Source: Bacteroidota bacterium
GTDB taxonomy: Bacteria > Bacteroidota > Kryptoniia > Kryptoniales > JAKASW01
DNA: 5,160 nt
Assembly (NCBI GenBank): GCA_021796055.1
Contig: JAJYOS010000522.1
Coordinates: forward strand, 1 to 5,160
Direction: 5' to 3'
Shown: piece by piece, positions 1 to 5,159 of the stretch
How the letters are laid out: each line of letters begins with the position of its first letter
How positions within the stretch are numbered: the stretch's first letter is position 1
Made by a program: the position numbers and the translations under genes
The notes under the pieces: model-generated
Databases searched by the model: none
The model's input: the letters and a program-made list of their open reading frames with translations, nothing else
What the model was told of the DNA's origin: nothing

Positions 1-1
1 G

Positions 2-487
2 AAATCTCAGATCGAATATTATCGCGGCGAGATGAACCGCGAGACTTATGAGGTTGACAACTTCCCTGAGGTCGAGCGCCAGGAAATCCGTGACATCTAC
101 CGTACCAAGGGATTCACCGGGGAGATACTCGAAACAGTGATCTCTCATATCACTTCGGATAAGAAACGCTGGGTAGACATAATGATGCAGGAAGAGCTCG
201 GGCTCTCATTAGATTTTACAGTATCGCCCCTCAAGTCGGCGGTCGCTACCGGAGGTGCGTATACTTTCGGCGCTTTCATGCCGATCGTTCCATACCTTCT
301 CATGAACCCTGCAAGCGGATTGATAGCAAGCGCCATCCTGACATTGTCCGTACTGTTCGGAGTCGGTGCGGCTAAGACGGCGGTCACGGGCAAGAATCCG
401 TGGAGGAGCGGCCTGGAAAGCGTAATCATAGGCGGCCTGGCAGCCACGGCCACATTTATTGTGGGAAAACTCTTTTTTTTTCGATGA
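2..487 (+). CDS. VIT1/CCC1-family Fe2+/Mn2+ transporter, C-terminal part (5' truncated by window edge)
   Basis: The reading frame is open from the first bases of the window, so the true start lies outside; the ATG at base 32 is internal. 161 residues are visible, numbered here from the codon at base 2. The first ~70 residues are a hydrophilic, glutamate-rich helical region (EYYRGEMNRETYEVDNFPEV, then DIYRTKGFTGE and the EEL of MMQEELGL). This matches the cytoplasmic metal-binding domain that separates TM2 and TM3 in VIT1/CCC1 transporters. Three hydrophobic segments follow at about residues 76-100, 105-128 and 139-160, matching TM3-TM5, with a conserved-looking PIVPYLL. Family members export or sequester ferrous iron or manganese across membranes, probably by proton antiport. 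The gene ends in a 9-T tract (473-481) coding Phe-Phe-Phe, then Arg and TGA. It converges on the methyltransferase and overlaps its 3' end by 32 bases. Family assignment is firm; the metal is not determined. Confidence 0.88.
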   Translation, partial: KSQIEYYRGEMNRETYEVDNFPEVERQEIRDIYRTKGFTGEILETVISHITSDKKRWVDIMMQEELGLSLDFTVSPLKSAVATGGAYTFGAFMPIVPYLLMNPASGLIASAILTLSVLFGVGAAKTAVTGKNPWRSGLESVIIGGLAATATFIVGKLFFFR

Positions 488-1202
488 TGTAAACGACGCT
501 CCACCTTCTTCGACCTGGGAATCTTCTGAAAATCAGAGATGCAAAGCTGTTTAAACCCGCCCTTCCGACTATCGACAGAAGTCTGAGGTGAGTGACGTAC
601 GGACCCCTCACGCGCACGCCTTCGCGGTCCACGAATCGTTTGATCTCATCATAGGTGTGATATATCCACTCGTTCGTGGGTGCCTCATCACCGGAGAAAT
701 CACTTGCGCCCAAGAAGATCAAAGCCCCTTCTCCTGAGATGTATTCGGTCAGGCTCGTGAAGAACAGTTGAATCGCCGGAAAGTCACGTGTGTTCGTTAA
801 ACTGCAGCCGGACATGAAAAGGATATCGAAGGAGGCTGGCTTGAACGGGAGCCTCGCCGCATCTCCTACTAGAAAAGGAATACCGGGATATTTCTCTTCA
901 GCTCTTGATATCGCCACCCGACTTATGTCGATACCTACGGCCGAAATCCGCAGATGTCTAAATTGATCTGTGTAAAACCCGGTGGCACAGCCGAGATCCA
1001 AAACGGTCTTCCGTTCCGTTGAACCCGTTTTCTTTAACAATGACCGCAGTATCCTGCGGGTCGCACCCTCATGGTAGTGTCCGAACTCAGAATTCTCAAA
1101 AAATCGGTCGTAATAAGCCCGGAGCCTTTCCTTCGTGACAGGATTCGTTGGCAGGTTTTCGGTTCCGCTTCCGTATACTTTATCGTCCTGCTCAGATTTC
1201 AT
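456..1202 (-). CDS. class I SAM-dependent methyltransferase
   Basis: A 248-residue protein with a Rossmann-type SAM-binding core. Motif I is VLDLGCATGFY (residues 67-77). The acidic end of strand beta-2 is VGIDIS (89-94), where D92 should bind the ribose hydroxyls. GDAARLPF (113-120) is the adenine-contacting motif, and FDILFMSG (125-132) is the motif IV strand. This is typical of the Methyltransf_11/25 type. No substrate can be named. The basic C-terminal part (LIFRRFPGRRR, 223-233) may contact substrate or membrane, which is speculation. The ATG lies 27 bases after the upp stop, so the two are probably co-transcribed. No clear Shine-Dalgarno is visible before it, and translation may depend on upp. 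A 6-bp hairpin spans the upp stop just upstream. The 3' end reads through an A9 run coding Glu-Lys-Lys-Arg and overlaps the convergent transporter gene by 32 bases. Confidence 0.88.
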   Translation of the reverse strand: MKSEQDDKVYGSGTENLPTNPVTKERLRAYYDRFFENSEFGHYHEGATRRILRSLLKKTGSTERKTVLDLGCATGFYTDQFRHLRISAVGIDISRVAISRAEEKYPGIPFLVGDAARLPFKPASFDILFMSGCSLTNTRDFPAIQLFFTSLTEYISGEGALIFLGASDFSGDEAPTNEWIYHTYDEIKRFVDREGVRVRGPYVTHLRLLSIVGRAGLNSFASLIFRRFPGRRRWSVVYIIEKKRVFPQ

Positions 1203-1217
1203 GCTGACTTATGCTGC

Positions 1218-1239
1218 CGGCACGTCCGTTCAGGTGCCG
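1218..1239 (-). other. small GC-rich hairpin over the upp stop codon
   Basis: On the minus strand CGGCAC (1239-1234) pairs perfectly with GTGCCG (1223-1218) around a 10-base loop that contains the upp TGA. No U-run follows, so it does not look like an intrinsic terminator. If real, it could pause transcription or stabilise the 3' end of upp mRNA. A 6-bp stem can arise by chance. Confidence 0.25.
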
Positions 1240-1853
1240 TATATCCTGTCTCCCGCATCGCCCAGACCCGGTACGATGTAACCGCTCTTGTTCAGCGCTC
1301 TGTCCAGCACTGCGGCATAGATCCTCACTTTCGGATGTTCCTTTTCGAGGAGTGCAACTCCCTCGGGAGCTGCCACTACGCAATTGAGACGGATGTTCTT
1401 CGCATCACGCTCTTCGAGATAGCTAATCGCCGCAGAAGCACTTCCTCCGGTAGCCAGCATAGGATCTATCAGTATCACAACGCTCTGTGACAGGTTCGGA
1501 GGAAACTTCGCATAATAGTCGACGGGTTTAAGTGTAGCCTCGTCCCTATAGACGCCGACATGCCCAACCTTCGCGTTGGGAAGAAGACCCAGGTAAGCTT
1601 CCAGCATGCCGAGTCCGGCGCGCAGCACAGGAACAAGAATCACTTCATCTGCCAGTGTGAACCCGTCGGTCTTCTCCAAAGGAGTTTCAACGATATGAGA
1701 ATCAAGTCTGATGTCTTTAGTGACTTCATAGACCATGATAGAAGTAAGCCGCCTCAGCACTATCCTGAAATCTTCGCTTGTCGTCGATTTCGCGCGGAGG
1801 AGACTCACGTCCCGTTTGACTAAGGGATGATCGATTACGTGTAAGTTATTCAT
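1230..1853 (-). CDS. upp: uracil phosphoribosyltransferase
   Basis: A 207-residue protein, the normal length for bacterial UPRTase. It is a cytosolic pyrimidine-salvage enzyme that converts uracil plus PRPP to UMP and pyrophosphate. The diagnostic parts are all present: VPVLRAGLGM (residues 74-83), YRDE (102-105), the PRPP-binding loop IDPMLATGGSA (129-139), and the uracil-recognising C-terminus GYIVPGLGDAGDRIYGT (191-207), which ends exactly where the family ends. The start is ATG at 1853; the N-terminus MNNLHVIDHPLVK aligns with the usual family start. No Shine-Dalgarno is visible in the 20 bases before the ATG, and a possible -10 element sits only 14 bases upstream, so a very short or absent leader is possible. 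The methyltransferase follows 27 bases downstream. No damage is seen; identification is secure. Confidence 0.97.
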   Translation of the reverse strand: MNNLHVIDHPLVKRDVSLLRAKSTTSEDFRIVLRRLTSIMVYEVTKDIRLDSHIVETPLEKTDGFTLADEVILVPVLRAGLGMLEAYLGLLPNAKVGHVGVYRDEATLKPVDYYAKFPPNLSQSVVILIDPMLATGGSASAAISYLEERDAKNIRLNCVVAAPEGVALLEKEHPKVRIYAAVLDRALNKSGYIVPGLGDAGDRIYGT

Positions 1854-1867
1854 TGGTATGTGTGCAA

Positions 1868-1897
1868 ATAATAATCAAAGGGGTCGGAGAAAAGCAA
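1868..1897 (-). promoter_or_regulatory. candidate promoter for upp
   Basis: Minus-strand TTGCTT (1897-1892), an 18-base spacer, then TATTAT (1873-1868, 5 of 6 to the sigma-70 -10 consensus). The -35 half is poor (3 of 6). Transcription would start near 1861, leaving a leader of only about 8 bases before the upp ATG, consistent with the absence of a ribosome-binding site. This rests on pattern only. Confidence 0.25.
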
Positions 1898-1961
1898 CAG
1901 ATTTCTGGCAGATTCGCTCATGTTTGAGTTTTTATCCGGAAAGGCCGGCTTGAATCAAGAT

Positions 1962-2759
1962 TTAACCCAGTCTCCCGCTCAAGTCTTTGATGGAGTCGAA
2001 AGAGTACTCGGGAACAATTCCGAAGTGCTCACTGTATGAGTCGTTATATTTCCCTGTTTTCACAAGGACTCCCAACAGGCCGGCGTCCATGGCGCCTTTG
2101 ATATCGGACTCTATATCGTCTCCGACCATGGCAAACTCCGCTGAAAGCCACCGCTCCCCCGCCTCTATTCTGATGTCGTGCACGGCGAGATTGAAAAACT
2201 GCCTGGAAGGTTTGCCGATGATTTTCGCCTGTTTATTCGAAGAGTATTCGAGGCCAGCCACGAACGCGCCGACATCTATCTGCAGACCATCTGAACCTCT
2301 GAAGAATCTATTCTTCTGAAGGGCGATCAATTCCGCTCCACCCATTACAAGCCTGAACACTTTATTCAGCAATTCGTAGTCCATGTCCCTGCCGACGTCC
2401 CCGATCACTACATAGTCGGGATTTCTTTCGGAGATATCTATCCCATCGAATTCTTCGCGCAGCGCATCGGCAACAACCAGATAACATTTGACACCGCCGA
2501 ACGTCCTCAGCAATTCTGCCGCAGCCGAAGGCGCGGTGAATATTTGCTGCTCACTCGCGTTCATCCCGAGCCGCGTCAGCTTTTCTGCAATTTGTCTGCG
2601 GGAGTAGATCGTGGTATTTGAGACGAATCTGAACCGCCGCTTTTGCTCTTCCAACTTCCCTATAAATTCGATGGCTCCGGGCAGGATTGTGTCCCCCAGA
2701 TACAGAGTTCCATCCAAATCAACAAGCCAGCCTTTTATGTCTGTAAGCTCCGTCAACAA
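1962..2759 (-). CDS. HAD-superfamily IIA hydrolase (NagD / HDHD2-LHPP-like phosphatase)
   Basis: A 265-residue cytosolic phosphatase of the haloacid dehalogenase superfamily. All four catalytic motifs are present. Motif I is DLDGT (residues 14-18; D14 nucleophile, D16 acid/base). Motif II is SNTT (47-50). Motif III is the lysine of GKPS (K183). Motif IV is GDDIESD (213-219), which coordinates Mg2+. The ~100-residue insert between motifs II and III is the C2 cap of subclass IIA. KNRFFRGSDGLQIDVGAF (149-166) followed by GKPS and GVLVKTGKY resembles the HDHD2/LHPP branch. Substrates in this group range over sugar phosphates, nucleotides, phosphoglycolate and phosphohistidine/lysine, so none is assigned. 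No ATG or GTG fits the start. TTG at 2759 and TTG at 2756 are tandem candidates behind GGGAG (2765-2761). The second has the better spacing (4 bases), so the first residue is uncertain by one. It lies upstream of upp across 108 bases. Confidence 0.9.
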   Translation of the reverse strand: MLTELTDIKGWLVDLDGTLYLGDTILPGAIEFIGKLEEQKRRFRFVSNTTIYSRRQIAEKLTRLGMNASEQQIFTAPSAAAELLRTFGGVKCYLVVADALREEFDGIDISERNPDYVVIGDVGRDMDYELLNKVFRLVMGGAELIALQKNRFFRGSDGLQIDVGAFVAGLEYSSNKQAKIIGKPSRQFFNLAVHDIRIEAGERWLSAEFAMVGDDIESDIKGAMDAGLLGVLVKTGKYNDSYSEHFGIVPEYSFDSIKDLSGRLG

Positions 2760-2760
2760 T

Positions 2761-2765
2761 CTCCC
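2761..2765 (-). promoter_or_regulatory. ribosome-binding site deciding a TTG start (HAD gene)
   Basis: Minus-strand GGGAG lies 1 base before the TTG at 2759 and 4 bases before the TTG at 2756. With no in-frame ATG or GTG between the upstream stop (TAG at 2807-2805) and motif I, this supports initiation at TTG, more likely the second. Confidence 0.5.
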
Positions 2766-2789
2766 GCAGTTAGCTGATGAAATCTCAAG

Positions 2790-2818
2790 ATAATGTTTTG
2801 AACCCTAAGAAGCATCAA
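2790..2818 (-). promoter_or_regulatory. candidate sigma-70-like promoter for the HAD gene
   Basis: Minus-strand TTGATG (2818-2813), a 17-base spacer, then CATTAT (2795-2790). Each half matches the consensus at 4 of 6 positions and the spacing is ideal. The predicted start near 2783 gives a leader of about 25 bases carrying the GGGAG site. It lies downstream of the hairpin at 2857-2887, as expected if a new transcript begins here after the cytochrome operon ends. Confidence 0.35.
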
Positions 2819-2856
2819 AGTCGTTTAATACGAATGAGCGGTCCCCATACAGCAAA

Positions 2857-2887
2857 GAGCCAAGGACACCTTATCTGCCCTTGGCTC
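2857..2887 (-). terminator. 9-bp hairpin after the cytochrome operon, probable transcript end
   Basis: GAGCCAAGG (2857-2865) and CCTTGGCTC (2879-2887) form a perfect 9-bp inverted repeat with a 13-base loop. On the minus strand it begins about 50 bases after the stop of the cytochrome lipoprotein gene and is followed by TTTGCTG. The T-run is only three bases, so it may be a weak intrinsic terminator, or an mRNA 3'-end stabiliser acting with Rho. Its place between two same-strand transcription units supports a role in ending the cytochrome transcript. Confidence 0.55.
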
Positions 2888-2937
2888 CCCATTTAGAAAT
2901 CGTACCACTCATCCTCTCGCGCCGAAGAGGTGCCAGC

Positions 2938-3801
2938 TCACCACACTGATAGGGACTTCCCGTATAGCTCCAACTTTCCGTTCACGTGGAGTGAGCTGTC
3001 CTGTATGACCCCGTTCGGACCGATCATTGGCTCGTGACAGAGGTAGCAGGTCTGCATAGTCTGCCCCCGGTGAATTGGCGTGTTGGGTGGGATTCCGTGA
3101 CATGTACCACAAGCTGCCTGCCCGGATGTTGTTTTGTTCCAGGTGGGCGTATAATTGTTGCCGTTCTTGAAATCACCGTGGCAATAGGTGTTCGAGCATT
3201 CCAGCGTCTGCTGGTTGAACATCGGTTGCGGCACGACAGTCGGCTGAGTGCTGTCATAGAAACGAGATCCCGGAGTGTTTGTTTCGGTAGTAGCAACCCC
3301 TGAGAAAGCCACCAGGGCGGATTGAGTACCGAACGGGTGAATGCCAGGACCGGCCGCCTGAGGTACGACGTGGCAGGAGGAACAGGCCACCGATGACAGG
3401 TAGCTGTTACCCGCCAGGTGGCTCTGATGAGCACCGACACCCGGGTCCGTTGTACTCGTGTTGCCGGATAGATCCGGCGGGGGAGCGGCGTTGTTCAGAC
3501 TGCCATGACAGGTGTTACATGCCAAAGGACCGTTTGTCTCCTCGTGGCAGGTGTAACACGACTTGCCGGAAATCCCGCCACGATAATCCGCACCGTGACA
3601 TGAAGCACATGTGGCCAGGTCGTAATTATGCTGCTTGATATAAGTCCCGTGGAATTCGGACGAATTAAGGTCCGTCCAACCTGCCGGATGAACCACATCC
3701 TGTACTGAAGCAGGAGCAAGAACATTATTTTGCAGCTTGCTGCACGAACTAAAAGCGAAGCCCACGGCAATAGCTAATATTATTTCAATGTGTTTTTTCA
3801 T
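2938..3801 (-). CDS. multiheme c-type cytochrome lipoprotein (7 heme motifs, Geobacter-type CX4CH/CXXCH domain)
   Basis: 287 residues. The N-terminus is a type II signal peptide: MKK, a hydrophobic stretch, then lipobox FSSC with C20 as the lipidated cysteine, so the protein should be membrane-anchored. Six CXXCH heme motifs start at residues 65, 82, 95, 140, 231 and 252. A seventh, CSNTYCH (202-208), is a CX4CH. CSNTYCHGDF followed ~20 residues later by CGTCHGIPP is the signature of the GSu_C4xC__C2xCH domain known from Geobacter sulfurreducens outer-membrane cytochromes. The tail around LHVNGKLEL (271-279) also fits. Eight non-motif histidines in the mature protein (38, 51, 58, 125, 128, 155, 244, 272) could supply distal ligands for all seven hemes. 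The ATG lies 3 bases after the stop of the 14-heme gene, with GGGAG (3814-3810) 8 bases upstream. The likely role is the outer-face electron outlet of a trans-outer-membrane conduit. Surface exposure is inferred, and no Bacteroidota-type acidic export signal follows C20. Confidence 0.88.
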   Translation of the reverse strand: MKKHIEIILAIAVGFAFSSCSKLQNNVLAPASVQDVVHPAGWTDLNSSEFHGTYIKQHNYDLATCASCHGADYRGGISGKSCYTCHEETNGPLACNTCHGSLNNAAPPPDLSGNTSTTDPGVGAHQSHLAGNSYLSSVACSSCHVVPQAAGPGIHPFGTQSALVAFSGVATTETNTPGSRFYDSTQPTVVPQPMFNQQTLECSNTYCHGDFKNGNNYTPTWNKTTSGQAACGTCHGIPPNTPIHRGQTMQTCYLCHEPMIGPNGVIQDSSLHVNGKLELYGKSLSVW

Positions 3802-3804
3802 TTC

Positions 3805-5067
3805 TCAGTCTCCCGGATTGCTGCCGTGACAATAACCGCAAAATCCAACACCCGGCTTTCCGCCCGGATGTGCGTTAGGATCGGTGTGACATACGTAACA
3901 AACCGATCCAGGATTTGTATGCCAGTCCCCGTTTACGTCCCGCATGAAGAACGGCGCGTGCGTCCTGGGGTCGTCTCCTTTGATCCCATCGGGATCGGTG
4001 TGACAGGTTATGCAGACCGGGTCGGCACCCTGGACATCGTGGCAGCTTGCACAACTCTCGATGTCCTTTCGCGCATATTGTGCGTGTCTCCCTCCGCCAC
4101 TGCCGACGCCGAGAGTCACGAAGTCTCCTCCGAAGTGCCAGACAGGCTCAATCCGGGCTCCGTTTGCCTCTGAGTTATGACATGGCACGCAAAACGTCCT
4201 TTCGTCGTGACAAGTATAGCAGGTGCTCTCACGCCCCTTCGCCTCGATTGCGTGAGTGAATCTGAAGTTAGAAGGATGAACCTTCTGGAATGTGAGTTCC
4301 TTGTGTGTGGTCACAGGCGAAAGCGACGGAGTCGAAGGGACATACAGCTGACCTGGCGTCAGGTCCTTCGCGAAGTTGCCGGCGTCGTGGCATTCCTGAC
4401 ATGATGTGGGAGAGTGGCACGACCGGCAATCGTTCTGCGGACCGGAAGCGTTGACAAAGTCTTTGTGCTGCGTCATGAAGTCGGGCATCTTATGCGACTC
4501 GGGGACAAGCTGCGTCAGGTCTTTATGGCACGCGCCGCAGGCACCCGGGGCAGTGGTGATGGGATGACTGACCTTTTCAGCTCTGAAGTTGTTGCTCAGC
4601 TGACCGTGACATACCGCGCATTGCTCCATTTTCGGGAGACCGCCGTTAGGAGCCTGCTCCGCGTACTCGACTTTGTCGAGCCCCTGATGGCAGGTCTCAC
4701 ATTTCAATTTCAGCACACCCGCATGCCTCTTGTGCGAGAAGAACACCGGGCTTGTCGTCTGAACGAGATCACGATAGGTGCTGCTGTCCGAAGAAGTATG
4801 GCAGAACTCGCACTTGGTCGACGATTGGTCGTGGCAAGTGTAACAGACAGACATGTTCGGTATAAGATAGTCGGTTTCCTTCGTGCTGGTCGTCACATTG
4901 GTATGACAATCCGTGCAGGCCGCGCCGACGTCGTTGATATGCAGCTTATGGGAAAATTTAATCAGCTTCGCGTTGTCAACCCTGGGAGCGTCCTTCGTTG
5001 CGTAGAGATTGGAGATCGACAGGAGCGCGACCAATCCGACAATTCCAAAGAGTAATAGTTTCTTCAT
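3805..5067 (-). CDS. exported 14-heme c-type cytochrome
   Basis: 420 residues from ATG 5067. A Sec signal peptide (KK, hydrophobic core, LYA then cleavage after A23) with no lipobox predicts a soluble periplasmic or secreted protein. Fourteen CXXCH motifs start at residues 51, 75, 86, 123, 150, 177, 214, 223, 283, 293, 339, 352, 390 and 410, about one heme per 28 residues. Fifteen non-motif histidines (40, 43, 112, 115, 168, 192, 201, 255, 264, 272, 311, 328, 370, 383, 400) would allow bis-His ligation throughout. FSHKLH (38-43) and FSHKRH (110-115), each followed by heme motifs, look like repeated cytochrome c7/c3-type modules. No catalytic motif of a reductase is apparent, so an electron-wire role is most likely. 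ATG 5067 is chosen over the upstream TTG at 5082 because GGAGG (5077-5073) sits 5 bases before it and the signal peptide begins there. It follows the beta-barrel gene by 11 bases. Confidence 0.92.
   Translation of the reverse strand: MKKLLLFGIVGLVALLSISNLYATKDAPRVDNAKLIKFSHKLHINDVGAACTDCHTNVTTSTKETDYLIPNMSVCYTCHDQSSTKCEFCHTSSDSSTYRDLVQTTSPVFFSHKRHAGVLKLKCETCHQGLDKVEYAEQAPNGGLPKMEQCAVCHGQLSNNFRAEKVSHPITTAPGACGACHKDLTQLVPESHKMPDFMTQHKDFVNASGPQNDCRSCHSPTSCQECHDAGNFAKDLTPGQLYVPSTPSLSPVTTHKELTFQKVHPSNFRFTHAIEAKGRESTCYTCHDERTFCVPCHNSEANGARIEPVWHFGGDFVTLGVGSGGGRHAQYARKDIESCASCHDVQGADPVCITCHTDPDGIKGDDPRTHAPFFMRDVNGDWHTNPGSVCYVCHTDPNAHPGGKPGVGFCGYCHGSNPGD
3810..3814 (-). promoter_or_regulatory. ribosome-binding site of the cytochrome lipoprotein gene
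   Basis: Minus-strand GGGAG, 8 bases before ATG 3801, lies inside the last codons of the 14-heme gene. Translation of the two cytochromes is therefore likely coupled. Confidence 0.6.
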
Positions 5068-5072
5068 CTGCG

Positions 5073-5077
5073 CCTCC
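5073..5077 (-). promoter_or_regulatory. ribosome-binding site fixing the start of the 14-heme cytochrome
   Basis: Minus-strand GGAGG, 5 bases before ATG 5067 and just after the stop of the upstream barrel gene. It excludes the TTG at 5082 as the true start, since the site would then lie inside the coding region. Confidence 0.7.
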
Positions 5078-5078
5078 G

Positions 5079-5159
5079 TCAATTCGAATCAAAACTTTTG
5101 AAGAAATAGTAGTTCACTTGCAGGTACCCTCTAACGTCGTTCTTATACACCGGGTTCTG
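5079..5159 (-). CDS. C-terminus of a probable outer-membrane beta-barrel protein (partial, cut by window edge)
   Basis: An open minus-strand frame enters from the right edge and ends at TGA (5081-5079), giving 26 residues. They include VRGYLQVNYYFFKSF, an alternating polar/aromatic pattern ending in aromatic residues, as in the last strand (beta-signal) of outer-membrane barrels. It is too short for a family call. Its stop is 11 bases from the ATG of the 14-heme cytochrome, so it is almost certainly in the same operon. By context it is the expected porin of a porin-cytochrome conduit. What else it could be: any outer-membrane barrel, including a TonB receptor or a hypothetical OMP. The last three residues after the aromatic end (DSN) are a small departure from the classic terminal Phe. 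Confidence 0.55.
   Translation of the reverse strand, partial: QNPVYKNDVRGYLQVNYYFFKSFDSN

Noticed and set aside
1071..1490. 139-residue plus-strand open frame across the upp/methyltransferase junction
   Set aside because: It is antisense to two well-identified genes and has no recognisable protein features.
1854..1961. Possible terminator or RNA element between the HAD gene and upp
   Set aside because: Only 4-bp stems are visible (CCGG/CCGG and CTCA/TGAG) with no convincing T-run. No riboswitch-like conserved core was recognised.
2871..2912. 13-codon minus-strand frame (ATG 2912 to TAA) preceded by GAGAGG, after the lipoprotein gene
   Set aside because: It is too short to support, runs into the hairpin loop, and has no distinctive composition; probably chance.
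2913..2930. 5-bp inverted repeat CCTCT/AGAGG with an 8-base loop just after the lipoprotein stop
   Set aside because: Weak stem and no T-run; the hairpin at 2857-2887 is a better candidate for the transcript end.
3024..3440. 138-residue minus-strand frame inside the lipoprotein gene
   Set aside because: It is an out-of-frame shadow: it lacks the CXXCH pattern, while the overlapping frame carries a signal peptide and seven heme motifs.
4414..5055. 213-residue plus-strand open frame opposite the 14-heme gene
   Set aside because: It lies entirely antisense to a gene with 14 intact heme motifs, and its translation shows no domain, only Arg/Leu/Val-rich composition. Long antisense frames are expected opposite GC-biased coding sequence.
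2938..5067. Short recurring motifs such as TGGCA/GTGACA spread across the cytochrome genes, resembling a repeat array
   Set aside because: They are the codons of repeated CXXCH heme sites; spacing is irregular and they are coding, so this is not CRISPR or a tandem repeat.
5065..5082. TTG at 5082 as the start of the 14-heme cytochrome
   Set aside because: It would put the GGAGG site inside the gene and add five non-signal-like residues before the signal peptide. ATG 5067 fits better.
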